DNA from: an uncultured Butyrivibrio sp.
Lineage (GTDB): Bacteria > Bacillota > Clostridia > Lachnospirales > Lachnospiraceae
Length of the DNA stretch: 64,000 bases
Assembly (NCBI GenBank): GCA_945928575.1
Contig: CAMENP010000004.1
Location: forward strand, 92,539-156,538
Direction: 5' to 3'
Below the pieces are notes generated by a model that was given only the letters and a program-made list of their open reading frames with translations, was not told the origin of the DNA and made no database searches. Shown in pieces: positions 38,123-47,376 of the stretch. Each line of letters begins with the position of its first letter. The stretch's first letter is position 1. The position numbers and the translations under genes were made by a program.

Positions 38123-38156
38123 ACATTTCATATCAACATGCAGTTAATATAATATA

Positions 38157-39251
38157 TTACTCTTCTGTGTTCTCTTCTGCTTCCGTATTTTCTTCATCAT
38201 CAGCAAGAAGTGCCTTGATTGAAAGGCTTATCTTTCTGTCAGGAACATTGATGTCAACAACCTTTGCCTCAATTTCCTGTCCTACCGAAAGAACATCCGA
38301 AGGCTTATCAATATGATTCTTGGAAATCTGCGATACGTGAAGAAGTGCGTCAACGCCGACTTCAAGTTCAACAAATGCACCAAAATCAGTCATTCTTGCA
38401 ACTGTTCCCTTTACAATGCTTCCTACCGGATACTTCTCCTCAGCTGAAAGCCATGGGTTCTCGCTGTCAAATTTAAGGCTGAGTGCAATCTTATCGCCCT
38501 TGATATCCTTAACGAATGCTTTAACTTTATCTCCTGCTTTGAATTTCTTCTTAGGATTCTCAACTCTTCCCCATGAAATCTCTGATACATGAAGAAGTCC
38601 GTCAACTCCGCCGAGATCGATAAATACACCGAAATCAGTTACGTTCTTAACTGTACCTTCAACTACCTGTCCAACCTCAAGCTTAGCAAGAGCTTCTTCT
38701 TTAAGCTTAGCTCTCTCTGCAGCTACAAGCTGTCTGCGGTCGCCGATGATACGTCTCTTTCTCGGATTGAACTCGGTAATTACGAATTCAATTTCCTGAT
38801 TAGCATATTTGCTTAAATCCTTCTCATATACATCTGAGATGAGACTTGCAGGGATAAATACCTTAGCTTCATCAACTGTTACAACAACACCGCCGTCAAG
38901 TACCTGTGTAACCTTAGCTTTGAGAACTTCTTTATTCTCAAATGCTTCTTCAAGTCTCTTATTACCAAGTTCTGCTGCAAGTCTCTTGTATGATAATGCA
39001 ACATATCCGTCACCGTCATTTACTCTGATAACCTTAGCCTTGATAACATCTCCTTCCTTAACAACAGTACGAAGATCGAGACCAGGTGTGTTAGTATATT
39101 CGTTACGAACGATTATACCGTCTGCTTTATATCCAATGTTAAGAATGATTTCATCTTCCTTAACCGCAATAACCTTACCGTCGACAACCTCCCCTGTATG
39201 TATAGTTTTTAATGATTCTTCCAATAACTGTTCAAAACTTAAATCTGACAT
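38157..39251 (-). CDS. rpsA: 30S ribosomal protein S1 homologue
   Basis: A 364-residue protein with four S1 RNA-binding domains (about 15-85, 100-165, 190-258, 275-345) and an acidic tail. This is the short Firmicutes form. It overlaps the end of ispH by 13 bp; in several Clostridia the two genes are fused. Confidence 0.92.
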   Translation of the reverse strand: MSDLSFEQLLEESLKTIHTGEVVDGKVIAVKEDEIILNIGYKADGIIVRNEYTNTPGLDLRTVVKEGDVIKAKVIRVNDGDGYVALSYKRLAAELGNKRLEEAFENKEVLKAKVTQVLDGGVVVTVDEAKVFIPASLISDVYEKDLSKYANQEIEFVITEFNPRKRRIIGDRRQLVAAERAKLKEEALAKLEVGQVVEGTVKNVTDFGVFIDLGGVDGLLHVSEISWGRVENPKKKFKAGDKVKAFVKDIKGDKIALSLKFDSENPWLSAEEKYPVGSIVKGTVARMTDFGAFVELEVGVDALLHVSQISKNHIDKPSDVLSVGQEIEAKVVDINVPDRKISLSIKALLADDEENTEAEENTEE

Positions 39252-40087
39252 TTCGCTTGAACCTCCTCGATTATATTCTGTGGGGTGGATGCCCCCGCTG
39301 TTATACCGATTCTGTCAAACTTCTTAAGTTCTTCAAAATCCATATCAGCCGCAGTCCGAATAAAATATGTATCAGCGCATCTTTCCCTGCATATATCGTA
39401 GAGTTTACATGCATTGGAACTGTTACGGCTTCCTATGACAATCATGGCATCCAATTCCGATGCAATTGCGGCAGCTTCTTTCTGCCTCTCTTCTGTTGCG
39501 CTGCATATCGTATTCAAAACATCTATTTTATCATAACTGTTTTTCCGAAAAATTTCAACCAAATATTGAAATTTATTGAAATTATATGTCGTTTGTGCCA
39601 CAATACATAACTTTTTATGGTGTCCGGCTTCATTTTCCAAAAAAATACAAGCCTCCGACTCATCCGCAATAACCGTTGAATTCTCCGCGCAGCTCTTGAT
39701 TCCCTGTACCTCGGGATGGTTCCTGTCGCCTACAATGACCACATACGTACCCTCGGCCGATGCTTTTCGGACTATCTGATGTATTTTTAACACAAATGGG
39801 CACGTTGCGTCAACCAGCTTATGCCCGCTTTCCTCTATTACATGATAAATTTTCTCAGGAACACCATGTGCCCGGATTATTACGGTTCCGCGCGGTGCAT
39901 TGATTATATCCTCTTCTGTATTGAGAACTTTAACCCCCCGCCTTGTGAGGTCATTTACGACTTCTTCATTATGAATGACAGGCCCGTACGTATATACATT
40001 ACCGTTACCGGCATGCTCATATACCATATTGACGGCACGCCTGACTCCAAAGCAGAACCCGGCACTGTCAGCTGTTACCACCTTCAT
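39239..40087 (-). CDS. ispH: 4-hydroxy-3-methylbut-2-enyl diphosphate reductase
   Basis: Last enzyme of the MEP isoprenoid pathway. In 282 residues the three cluster-ligand Cys are visible: AGFCFGV (Cys12), DATCPFV (Cys96) and NTICSATEERQ (near 193). It overlaps rpsA and follows cmk by a few bases. Confidence 0.95.
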   Translation of the reverse strand: MKVVTADSAGFCFGVRRAVNMVYEHAGNGNVYTYGPVIHNEEVVNDLTRRGVKVLNTEEDIINAPRGTVIIRAHGVPEKIYHVIEESGHKLVDATCPFVLKIHQIVRKASAEGTYVVIVGDRNHPEVQGIKSCAENSTVIADESEACIFLENEAGHHKKLCIVAQTTYNFNKFQYLVEIFRKNSYDKIDVLNTICSATEERQKEAAAIASELDAMIVIGSRNSSNACKLYDICRERCADTYFIRTAADMDFEELKKFDRIGITAGASTPQNIIEEVQAKCQI

Positions 40088-40092
40088 ACGAG

Positions 40093-40764
40093 TTACTCCG
40101 CTACGGCCGCATTGTATGCGTCAATGATTGCTTTGGTAACCTGTTCGATATCCATATCGGATGAATCTATAAGTACCGCATCATCGGCCTGCTTAAGCGG
40201 TGCAACATCCCTGTGCATATCCCTGTAATCACGTTCCTCTATATCCTTCTTAATATCCTCCATGTCGGCCGGAATGCCTTTGGCCACAAGTTCATCATAT
40301 CTTCTCTTAGCTCTTGTAGCAACGCTTGCGGTAAGATAAATCTTACATACGGCATCCGGAAGCACGCATGTTCCGATATCCCTTCCGTCCATAATTACAT
40401 TCTTCGTGGCTGCAATCTGTCTTTGCAGTTCGAGAAGTTTGGTTCTGACTGCCGGATATACGGAAATTGCCGATGTCATATTACCGATCCGTTCCTCACG
40501 CAGTCTTCCTGTGACATTTACTCCGTTAAGGATAATCTGCTGCGCCCCATCCTCATACTCAATTTCTATTGAAATATCATCACACGCCGAGCTTATTGCC
40601 TTCTCATCATCCTGCGCTATTCCGTGATCTGCCATATATACGGCCATTGCGCGGAACATTGCTCCGGTATCAACATATGTGAAAGATAACTCCTTGGCCG
40701 CTTTCTTTGCTATTGTGCTCTTACCTGCTCCGGCAGGTCCGTCGATTGCGATACTCTGTATCAT
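40093..40764 (-). CDS. cmk: cytidylate kinase
   Basis: Phosphorylates CMP and dCMP. In 223 residues: P-loop GPAGAGKST (9-17), DTGAMFRA, DGRDIGT. I place the start at the ATG 40764 after GGAGG with 8-base spacing; a longer reading would extend into the flavoprotein gene. The cmk-ispH-rpsA order is common in Clostridia. Confidence 0.94.
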   Translation of the reverse strand: MIQSIAIDGPAGAGKSTIAKKAAKELSFTYVDTGAMFRAMAVYMADHGIAQDDEKAISSACDDISIEIEYEDGAQQIILNGVNVTGRLREERIGNMTSAISVYPAVRTKLLELQRQIAATKNVIMDGRDIGTCVLPDAVCKIYLTASVATRAKRRYDELVAKGIPADMEDIKKDIEERDYRDMHRDVAPLKQADDAVLIDSSDMDIEQVTKAIIDAYNAAVAE

Positions 40765-40784
40765 ATCATATTCCTCCATGATAA

Positions 40785-42014
40785 TTATATATTCTGTGAT
40801 ATTCCGGCAAGATATCCCGTAGACCACGCGACCTGGAGATTAAATCCGCCCGTCACTGCATCAACATCTATTATCTCTCCGGCAAAATAAAGTCCTTTTA
40901 TAAGCTTCGATTCCATTGTCGATGAATCTATCTCTTTAACATCCACGCCACCATGCGTAATAATCGCTTCATTAAAACCGCGAAGTCCCGTAAGTGTCAG
41001 GTCAAAGTTCTTAATAAGCTTTACAAGTCCAAGCCTTTTATCTCTGGTTATTTCATTAACACGGCATTGTGCATCAATTCCCGACCTGTCTATAATAACA
41101 GGAATCAGTGATTTAGGGAACAGTTTATCTAACGAATTCATAAATTTTCTGTTAATATTAGCTTCAAAATCCCTTAAAATTCTGGCATCAAGCTGTTTTT
41201 CATCAAGTGCCGGCTTCAAATCGATCACCAGTTTCAAAGGTCTGTTCTTAATAATATCAACTGCGTATGAACTGGCGCTTAACACAGTCGGTCCGCTGAC
41301 TCCGAAATGGGTAAAAAGCAGTTCGCCGAAATCCTCATACAGCTTATGTTCTCCGTCATATATCGTCACACCGCAGTTTCTCAACGATAAACCCTGTAAT
41401 TCTTTGACCCACTCTTCTGCCGCAGTAAAAGGAACCAGCGCCGGCATACATTTGGTTATATGGTGTCCGAGTTTTGAAGCCATCGTATGTCCCTCGCCGG
41501 TAGAACCCGTGGACGGGTATGAATATCCGCCTGTCGCGACGATCACATTGTTGCACTTAACATCATGCCCGTTGACTTTTATGCCTGTTACATGTCCGTC
41601 CTTTGTAAGTACGGCACTTACATGGCTGTCAAGATTAATGTCCACATTATTCTCACGCATGGCCCGTATAAGCGCATTTATGACATCGTATGATTTGTCC
41701 GACTGCGGAAAAACCCTGTTACCGCGCTCTACTTTAAGCGGACAGCCCCATTCTTCCATAAAACTCCGTACCATATTATTGTCAAAAGTGTAAATCGGAC
41801 TGTACATAAACTTGGGATTGGTGACTATATTGTTAAAAAGCTCCTGTGTCTCGCAGGCATTGGTTACATTACACCTGCCCTTGCCCGTGATATATACTTT
41901 CTTGCCAAGTTTTTCATTTTTTTCGTAGAGGGAAACCTCGTTTCCGCACATAGCGGCCGCATATGCTGCCATCATTCCGGCAGCCCCGCCGCCGATCACT
42001 ATTGTTTTTGCCAT
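40785..42014 (-). CDS. HI0933/YhiN-family flavoprotein
   Basis: A 409-residue NAD(P)/FAD-dependent oxidoreductase: FAD motif GGGAAGMMAAYAAA (8-21), the family-specific KVYITGKGRCNVTNA and C-terminal GLYFAGEIIDVDAVTGGFNL. Members include the BaiN-type proteins, but the physiological substrate here is unknown. It overlaps the regulator gene by one base. Confidence 0.85.
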   Translation of the reverse strand: MAKTIVIGGGAAGMMAAYAAAMCGNEVSLYEKNEKLGKKVYITGKGRCNVTNACETQELFNNIVTNPKFMYSPIYTFDNNMVRSFMEEWGCPLKVERGNRVFPQSDKSYDVINALIRAMRENNVDINLDSHVSAVLTKDGHVTGIKVNGHDVKCNNVIVATGGYSYPSTGSTGEGHTMASKLGHHITKCMPALVPFTAAEEWVKELQGLSLRNCGVTIYDGEHKLYEDFGELLFTHFGVSGPTVLSASSYAVDIIKNRPLKLVIDLKPALDEKQLDARILRDFEANINRKFMNSLDKLFPKSLIPVIIDRSGIDAQCRVNEITRDKRLGLVKLIKNFDLTLTGLRGFNEAIITHGGVDVKEIDSSTMESKLIKGLYFAGEIIDVDAVTGGFNLQVAWSTGYLAGISQNI

Positions 42015-42922
42015 TATTTTAATTTCCTTAAATCCCGGATCAGTTCTTCATCAAGATAATTGATCTCATCATTATTCGTTATATTGTAGTCTTCCCAGAC
42101 TGTACCTAATTTTTCAAGTCTTCCCAGAACCTTCCGCGAATTGCGGATGCACAATGCGACTATAAGTGCATTGATAAGCGAAAGCGGAGCTGCAAGCGAA
42201 TCCACTATTCCGGCCATATCCGTCCTCGCAAAAAGATTGCATGAGGAGTACAGATTCATCGGCGAATGTATGTTATCTGTTATAGCAATAACGCGCGCAT
42301 TGCAGTTGTTCGCGAATTCCATGGCTTTGAGGGTACGCATTGAATACCTCGGAAAGCTGATCCCGATAAAAACATCTTCACTGCTTATATCGATCATCTG
42401 TTCAAATATCTCTCCAGAACTGTTGGTTCCGATTATCTCAACATCATCGGCAATCATTTTCAGATAAAAACCGAGAAACTGTGCAAGCGCTGAACTGCTC
42501 CTTAAGCCCATAACATATATCTTACGCGCTCCGGCAATTGTGTCAACCGCAACATCAAATGCCCTGACGTCAAGATTACCAAGCGTATCCTGAATCTTAG
42601 CTGCATCGCCCTTCATGACATAGTCAAGAATCCCCGGATGTGTGAGTGAGCTGTCCGATATATCTATCGTCTGTATTCTGTTAAGCCTGCCGCGTATCAC
42701 CCTGCCGAGTTCTTCCTGAAACTGCGGAAAGCCCTTGAATCCAAGTTTCGTTGCAAAACGGACAACCGTTGACTCACTGACTCCCGCATGTTCTCCAAGT
42801 TCCGCTGCCGTCATGAAAGCCGCGGCATCCGTATTTTCGATTATATAGTGTGCAAGCGCCTTGTTGCCTTTACTGAACTGCGGCATTCCGTCCTTCATCA
42901 CACTGATTATGTCCGTATCCAT
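42014..42922 (-). CDS. MurR/RpiR family transcriptional regulator
   Basis: A 302-residue regulator with an N-terminal HTH_6 domain (1-80; AGVSESTVVRFATKLGF is the recognition region) and a C-terminal SIS sugar-phosphate-binding domain (about 125-260). Such proteins sense sugar phosphates. No sugar gene adjoins it, so its targets are not obvious. Confidence 0.9.
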   Translation of the reverse strand: MDTDIISVMKDGMPQFSKGNKALAHYIIENTDAAAFMTAAELGEHAGVSESTVVRFATKLGFKGFPQFQEELGRVIRGRLNRIQTIDISDSSLTHPGILDYVMKGDAAKIQDTLGNLDVRAFDVAVDTIAGARKIYVMGLRSSSALAQFLGFYLKMIADDVEIIGTNSSGEIFEQMIDISSEDVFIGISFPRYSMRTLKAMEFANNCNARVIAITDNIHSPMNLYSSCNLFARTDMAGIVDSLAAPLSLINALIVALCIRNSRKVLGRLEKLGTVWEDYNITNNDEINYLDEELIRDLRKLK

Positions 42923-44154
42923 TATTTATCATCCACCTTGTCATAAGTGTCCAGAAAACTGTGTTTACCGTTACTGTCCTTATATGCTATAACCGTGCTG
43001 AGATTCACATTCTCGACGCTTTTAAATATATTTCCTTCAACAAAAGGATTGGTCTGCTTCAATTCCCTTATGAGTTTCTTTACTTCCTGACGTTTGGAAG
43101 GGTTGGCTCCGTTCTCACCGCAGGTCGTGCAGGTTTCCGTGAATTTGCATGCACATTGTATAAAATACAAATCATTGTAATCACGCCATGCCTTTATATC
43201 ATCTTCTCTTATAAGATACATAGGGCGGATAAGCTCCATTCCCTCAAAATTCGTACTGTGAAGCTTCGGTATCATTGTCTGCACCTGCGCCCCGTAAAGC
43301 ATTCCCATAAGAATGGTCTCTATAACATCATCATAATGATGACCCAGTGCTATTTTGTTGCATCCGAGTTCTTTCGCCTTGTTATAGAGGTGTCCGCGTC
43401 TCATTCTCGCACACAGGTAGCAAGGTGACTTCTCAACGTGCAGAACCGATTCAAATATATCCGTCTCAAATATAGTGACCGGAATCTCCAATTTGGCCGC
43501 ATTACCTTCGATAATCTTACGGTTAGCCTCATTATATCCGGGATCCATTACCATAAACACAAGGTCAAAATCAAATTTGTTATGAAGCTTAAGTTCCTGA
43601 AAAAGCTTAGCCATAAGCATTGAATCCTTGCCGCCGGAAATACATACCGCTATCTTGTCCCCGGGTTTTACCAGTTCGTATTCGTTTATTGCTTTGGTAA
43701 ACTTACACCAGATCGATTTGTGAAACTTCTTGCGGATGCTTTTTTCAGCGCGTTTTGCAACGCTTTCTTCCTCACCGTCCGCATTTGCCGGTGTCTGCGG
43801 CTCTTTAAGCTTATCAAGCAGCCATCCCTGATAACCGCCCTCAAGACTTAACGCGTTAAATCCTCTCTCACAGAGCAGATCAGCTATAACGCCGCTTGAC
43901 AATCCTTTCTTACAGCATACAATTACCGGATGAGTCATATCGCCGTCATTCCATTTCGCCGATATTTTATCTTTAAGGAAATCACATAATCCCTCAAGTA
44001 GCTTCAGATCTCCGCTTTGCTCTATCTCTGCCGTGGTAAAATTAACCGCACCCGGAACATGTCCGTGCATATAAGAAATATCATCTCTTATATCCAGTGT
44101 AAGATACTGTGCCGGATCCATTTTTTTCATATCATCTATATTAATGTCGTTCAT
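42922..44154 (-). CDS. rhodanese-TtcA fusion, predicted tRNA thiolation enzyme
   Basis: A 410-residue two-domain protein. Residues 1-115 form a rhodanese domain with Cys80-Cys81 in VCCKKGLSSG, a likely persulfide site. Residues 140-410 are a TtcA-type PP-loop ATPase with SGGKDS (173-178), PCYLCARMRRG and CACKFTETCTTCG. TtcA makes 2-thiocytidine in tRNA; the fused rhodanese may supply the sulfur. A start 21 codons upstream is possible, but GAGGAG spaced 7 bases before the ATG at 44154 decides this one. That Shine-Dalgarno is inside a strong hairpin. Confidence 0.85.
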   Translation of the reverse strand: MNDINIDDMKKMDPAQYLTLDIRDDISYMHGHVPGAVNFTTAEIEQSGDLKLLEGLCDFLKDKISAKWNDGDMTHPVIVCCKKGLSSGVIADLLCERGFNALSLEGGYQGWLLDKLKEPQTPANADGEEESVAKRAEKSIRKKFHKSIWCKFTKAINEYELVKPGDKIAVCISGGKDSMLMAKLFQELKLHNKFDFDLVFMVMDPGYNEANRKIIEGNAAKLEIPVTIFETDIFESVLHVEKSPCYLCARMRRGHLYNKAKELGCNKIALGHHYDDVIETILMGMLYGAQVQTMIPKLHSTNFEGMELIRPMYLIREDDIKAWRDYNDLYFIQCACKFTETCTTCGENGANPSKRQEVKKLIRELKQTNPFVEGNIFKSVENVNLSTVIAYKDSNGKHSFLDTYDKVDDK

Positions 44155-44214
44155 AAAAAAGCTCCTCGCAATATGCTCTAATATATAATTAGTAACATAT
44201 TTTGAGGAGTTTTT
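44155..44214 (-). promoter_or_regulatory. terminator-like hairpin that contains the Shine-Dalgarno of the next gene
   Basis: On the minus strand AAAAACTCCTC (44214-44204) pairs with GAGGAG-C-TTTTT (44167-44156). Inner stems ATATG/CATAT and CTAAT/ATTAG extend it. The GAGGAG is the ribosome binding site of the rhodanese-TtcA gene, and the T-tract runs up to its ATG. The element can therefore act both as an intrinsic terminator for the lipoprotein gene and as a translation switch. Confidence 0.7.
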
Positions 44215-44230
44215 CAATAATCAAGTGCCG

Positions 44231-45457
44231 TTAATGTTGTTTCAGGAGTTCATCTATATATTCCTTATACACTCCGTCGACATTCATATTTCCAAGCGCC
44301 GCATACCACGAATTATCTTCTTTGCTGCATTTAAGATGCTCCCAGAATGCATTTTTCTGTCCGTAATATTCATCCGGATTGGCTTTGCGAAGTTCAATAT
44401 TGTCAATCACCTTGCAGACAAGTGTTGTTCTTTCATCATCATTAAGGTAATCACATACAGCCCCTTGAGCCAGGAGCGCCTCGTCAAACTCTAATCCTTT
44501 GGAACTGTAATTCAAGTCACTTTTCTTCGGGATTGATGTCTGAACATAGTGTTCATACAAAACCTTAGGATAATCTTTATATGCGTAAAAATCATCAAGA
44601 CTCTCATTGTGCAACTTTATGGCATCATACAGCGCATCTCCATCAGCATCTTCATACAGCATAACATCCGATGGTCCCTGCACAAATTCATACCATTGTT
44701 CCTTGTATTCTTTTAAAACATCATCCGATACACCGTCAGGAGCAAAATCCCTCATTGCTTTCATTGCAATCAATTGACCCGACACAAAATCCTTTATATC
44801 TCCCGCATCCGAAGGATAATTTATGTTCTGCACGGCCGTATACCATTTGTTGGACTCGCCTTCCCATATAACATTATTGATAAATGGGCTGCTTCCCGTA
44901 ACGGAATACGATTCGTTCATGCGTTTTACACCCTCTTCGATCACTTTATCAATAACTTTGGAACGCATATTTTCATCCAGCTTATCGTATACACTGCTCT
45001 GCGACAACATCACTTCATCATATATGTGTGACATGACGGATTCGTCCGCTCCGTCCGGAAGTTCTCCAAGCACATATGACTTATACGCATATTCGCCGTA
45101 ATCATCACGCTGAAGAAGTATTTTAAGTTCAGGTGATAAATCCTCCCACAGTTCAACGGTTCTGCCAACCGATTTGCAATAATCATAGCCGTACTGAATA
45201 CCTTCATCAAGAAGTCTGTCCCTTTCCTTGGTCGTCAGATCAAGCATACCTGACAAGCATGTGGCATCTACACCGGATATTTTTTCCCTGGACTTATAAT
45301 ATAAATCCCGTGTTGACACATCTTCCATTGCATCAACTGTCTCTGTTTCTTTCTCGGTAACCGCAGTTCCTAATTCCGATGCCGGTCTCTTGGCACAGCC
45401 TGACAGACATAATGCTGCCACAATTACCGGAATTAAAATTTTCTTATAACTAACCAT
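44231..45457 (-). CDS. lipoprotein with internal duplication
   Basis: A 408-residue secreted lipoprotein: short charged start, hydrophobic core and lipobox LSGC (Cys21). The mature part shows an internal repeat: residues about 145-225 and 320-400 both read as a helical stretch followed by a W-x5-7-N-x-WY-x-A motif (NKWYTAVQNIN and NSWYAALGNMN). I recognise no domain family. RBS GGGAGG. It is followed by the hairpin at 44155-44214. Confidence 0.75.
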   Translation of the reverse strand: MVSYKKILIPVIVAALCLSGCAKRPASELGTAVTEKETETVDAMEDVSTRDLYYKSREKISGVDATCLSGMLDLTTKERDRLLDEGIQYGYDYCKSVGRTVELWEDLSPELKILLQRDDYGEYAYKSYVLGELPDGADESVMSHIYDEVMLSQSSVYDKLDENMRSKVIDKVIEEGVKRMNESYSVTGSSPFINNVIWEGESNKWYTAVQNINYPSDAGDIKDFVSGQLIAMKAMRDFAPDGVSDDVLKEYKEQWYEFVQGPSDVMLYEDADGDALYDAIKLHNESLDDFYAYKDYPKVLYEHYVQTSIPKKSDLNYSSKGLEFDEALLAQGAVCDYLNDDERTTLVCKVIDNIELRKANPDEYYGQKNAFWEHLKCSKEDNSWYAALGNMNVDGVYKEYIDELLKQH

Positions 45458-45556
45458 ATGATTCCTCCCTTTATTTAAGATTTTCTATATGATTAATTAT
45501 AATATATATATATTGAGTCAATAACTGTTATAAAATTTAACAATTTCGTAACACTT

Positions 45557-46030
45557 TCAATTTCCGTTGGAACAGTTGGCCGCATCTATCGCAATTACAA
45601 GCATAAGTCCCATAAGCTCTTCTTCCGGATTTACAATATCGATTACATATGTATCTCCCCACCGGAATAATTCCTTTCTTATGTGCATAACCGCCAGACT
45701 GCCGTCATACACATCATAGTCCCATCCCATGAAATCTCCTTCAATGCGCCATCCGTTATAATCGACGTCATATTTAGGTTTGAACATGGTGAAGCGTTTT
45801 ACTACCCTGCCGTAATATTTTCCGTAAATTTCAATGTCAAATGCCGGCATAAAAGTGAGTATTTTCTGATTAATCGTTCCAAGTTCATTACCATTCATAT
45901 CATATACATGAATCCTGTGTCCGATGGTAAAAAATTCTGCCTTGACATAATATCTTGGATTACCCGACGAATCATAAACATCATATGTATCGGTCAAGCT
46001 GAACACCTTCTGCTTAATAAGTAACTGCAT
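45557..46030 (-). CDS. LURP-one-related (YxjI-like) protein
   Basis: A 157-residue cytoplasmic protein of the Tubby-like LURP-one family, made of repeated short beta strands: KQKVFSLTDTYDVYD at the start and IEGDFMGWDYDVYDG in the middle. Function in bacteria is unknown. The gap to the upstream gene is short and AT-rich. Confidence 0.75.
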   Translation of the reverse strand: MQLLIKQKVFSLTDTYDVYDSSGNPRYYVKAEFFTIGHRIHVYDMNGNELGTINQKILTFMPAFDIEIYGKYYGRVVKRFTMFKPKYDVDYNGWRIEGDFMGWDYDVYDGSLAVMHIRKELFRWGDTYVIDIVNPEEELMGLMLVIAIDAANCSNGN

Positions 46031-46045
46031 ACATTCTCTCCTTAA

Positions 46046-46447
46046 TCATTTCATATTGCATATCCGGATGGCCGCACCGTTTTCCATAACCGAGAAACCG
46101 TGTTTTACATAGAACGGCACATTATTTTTGTCCTCCGGCATTCCTTCTATATAGAAAAAATCCTTATACTTTTCTTTTATGTATTCAATCATTTTTCCGG
46201 CAATTCCCTGCCCCTGATAATCAGGGTGCACAAGAACATAATGTATCTGTGCAAGCATTTCCGTATCGTCAAGAACTCTTGCAAGCCCGACAAGCCTTTC
46301 ATCATCCCAGACCGTAAGCACCGTCGACGAATTCATAAGTGCTTTGTACAGGCGATCCGGATAATTTCCGGAGATCCAGTTTACCGATAAAAACAACTGT
46401 TGCACTTGATCTTTGGTAAAAATTTTTTCTTCCGTGTATTTAAGCAT
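46046..46447 (-). CDS. GNAT family N-acetyltransferase
   Basis: A 133-residue acetyltransferase with the acetyl-CoA motif VHPDYQGQGIAGKM near 76-89. An AAAGGAG seven bases before the ATG at 46447 sets the start; the longer frame would run into the HxlR gene. Substrate unknown. Confidence 0.85.
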   Translation of the reverse strand: MLKYTEEKIFTKDQVQQLFLSVNWISGNYPDRLYKALMNSSTVLTVWDDERLVGLARVLDDTEMLAQIHYVLVHPDYQGQGIAGKMIEYIKEKYKDFFYIEGMPEDKNNVPFYVKHGFSVMENGAAIRICNMK

Positions 46448-46457
46448 ATTATCTCCT

Positions 46458-46841
46458 TTATCTGCGGTAATCACATTTCTGACACTGCACCATTTCATTT
46501 CCGTTATCTTCTTTATAAAAAATATCCGACCACTGACATATACTCTGTAAAATAGGCACAACCGATTTACCCTTGTCTGTCAGTGAATATTCGACTCTCG
46601 GAGGAATTTCATTGTATGATTTTCTGTCAACAATTCCGTCTTCTATTAAATCTTTCAAAGTCGCAGCCAGAACCGCATCTGTTATATTGTACATTTCCTT
46701 ACGGATTTCACTGTAACGGAGTTTGGTTCCGGCAGAAAGCACGCATATGATTCTTGATTTCCATTTGCCTCCGAATACCGTCAATCCGTACTCAAGCGGA
46801 CATCGTATGTCAGAGTCTAATTTTTTTCTGTATTTTGCCAC
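46458..46841 (-). CDS. HxlR family transcriptional regulator
   Basis: A 127-residue winged-helix regulator with the family start CPLEYGLTVFGGKWKSRII, RYSEIRKE and PPRVEYSLTDKG. Two Cys near the C-terminus (CQKC) could sense redox or electrophile stress, as in YodB/HypR relatives. The GTG at 46841, eight bases after GGAGG, is preferred to an ATG eight codons earlier. A palindrome lies just upstream of its promoter and a related one upstream of the neighbouring PNPOx-like gene. Confidence 0.88.
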   Translation of the reverse strand: MAKYRKKLDSDIRCPLEYGLTVFGGKWKSRIICVLSAGTKLRYSEIRKEMYNITDAVLAATLKDLIEDGIVDRKSYNEIPPRVEYSLTDKGKSVVPILQSICQWSDIFYKEDNGNEMVQCQKCDYRR

Positions 46842-46872
46842 AAAAAACACCTCCGGGCCATTCATTAATTCT

Positions 46873-46922
46873 ATTATATCCCGAAGGTGTGATTTTTTAA
46901 AGTTACTATTAAATTTATTAGT
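46873..46922 (-). promoter_or_regulatory. hxlR promoter and candidate operator
   Basis: -10 TATAAT (46878-46873) with a 17-bp spacer to a weak -35 TTTAAA (46901-46896). Immediately upstream is ACTATTAAATTTATTAGT (46905-46922), palindromic at 8 of 9 base pairs. Confidence 0.6.
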
Positions 46923-46932
46923 GTATTTTGCG

Positions 46933-47328
46933 TTAAATTACTTTTTTGTTGTCGGCACCCGGTGTGGTAACAATAATCTTATCAGGTGTAATGATGAGAG
47001 CTCCCTTTGCGGTGGCCGCACCATTAAACATCTTTTCAACCATAGCCTTAAATGTATCTACAAGTTCGCCTTCCGTTACATACTCGGCTGTTCCCTTAAT
47101 CTGATATCCTTCTAGGCTCTGTGCATCATATGCTGATACGGCAATTCTGCCATTATCTGCCTTTAAATTATTTAATGTTGTCTCAAGGAAAACATCACCC
47201 ACAACAAGTTTTCCGTCTTCGGTGACATCCTTAAATGCGACCGGAACGACATTCGGCTCTCCGTTAGCACATGTGGCAAGATCCCACATACCGTTTTTAA
47301 ATACTTTGATTACTGATTCATTTAACAT
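46933..47328 (-). CDS. pyridoxamine 5'-phosphate oxidase-like flavin-binding protein
   Basis: A 131-residue split-barrel protein of the PNPOx-like family (MWDLATCANGEPNVVPVAF near 14-32, GTAEYVTEG in the middle). Such proteins bind FMN or F420, and the natural substrate is generally unknown. It lies upstream of an HxlR regulator and may be its target. RBS CGGAGG. Confidence 0.8.
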   Translation of the reverse strand: MLNESVIKVFKNGMWDLATCANGEPNVVPVAFKDVTEDGKLVVGDVFLETTLNNLKADNGRIAVSAYDAQSLEGYQIKGTAEYVTEGELVDTFKAMVEKMFNGAATAKGALIITPDKIIVTTPGADNKKVI

Positions 47329-47376
47329 TTTAATATACCTCCGTTTTCTGTTGATATACTTATGTTAATGAATTTA

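Noticed and set aside
45500..45545. Rex-like site upstream of the lipoprotein gene
   Set aside because: TTGTTA and TAACA arms occur, but the spacing is wrong and several consensus positions fail.
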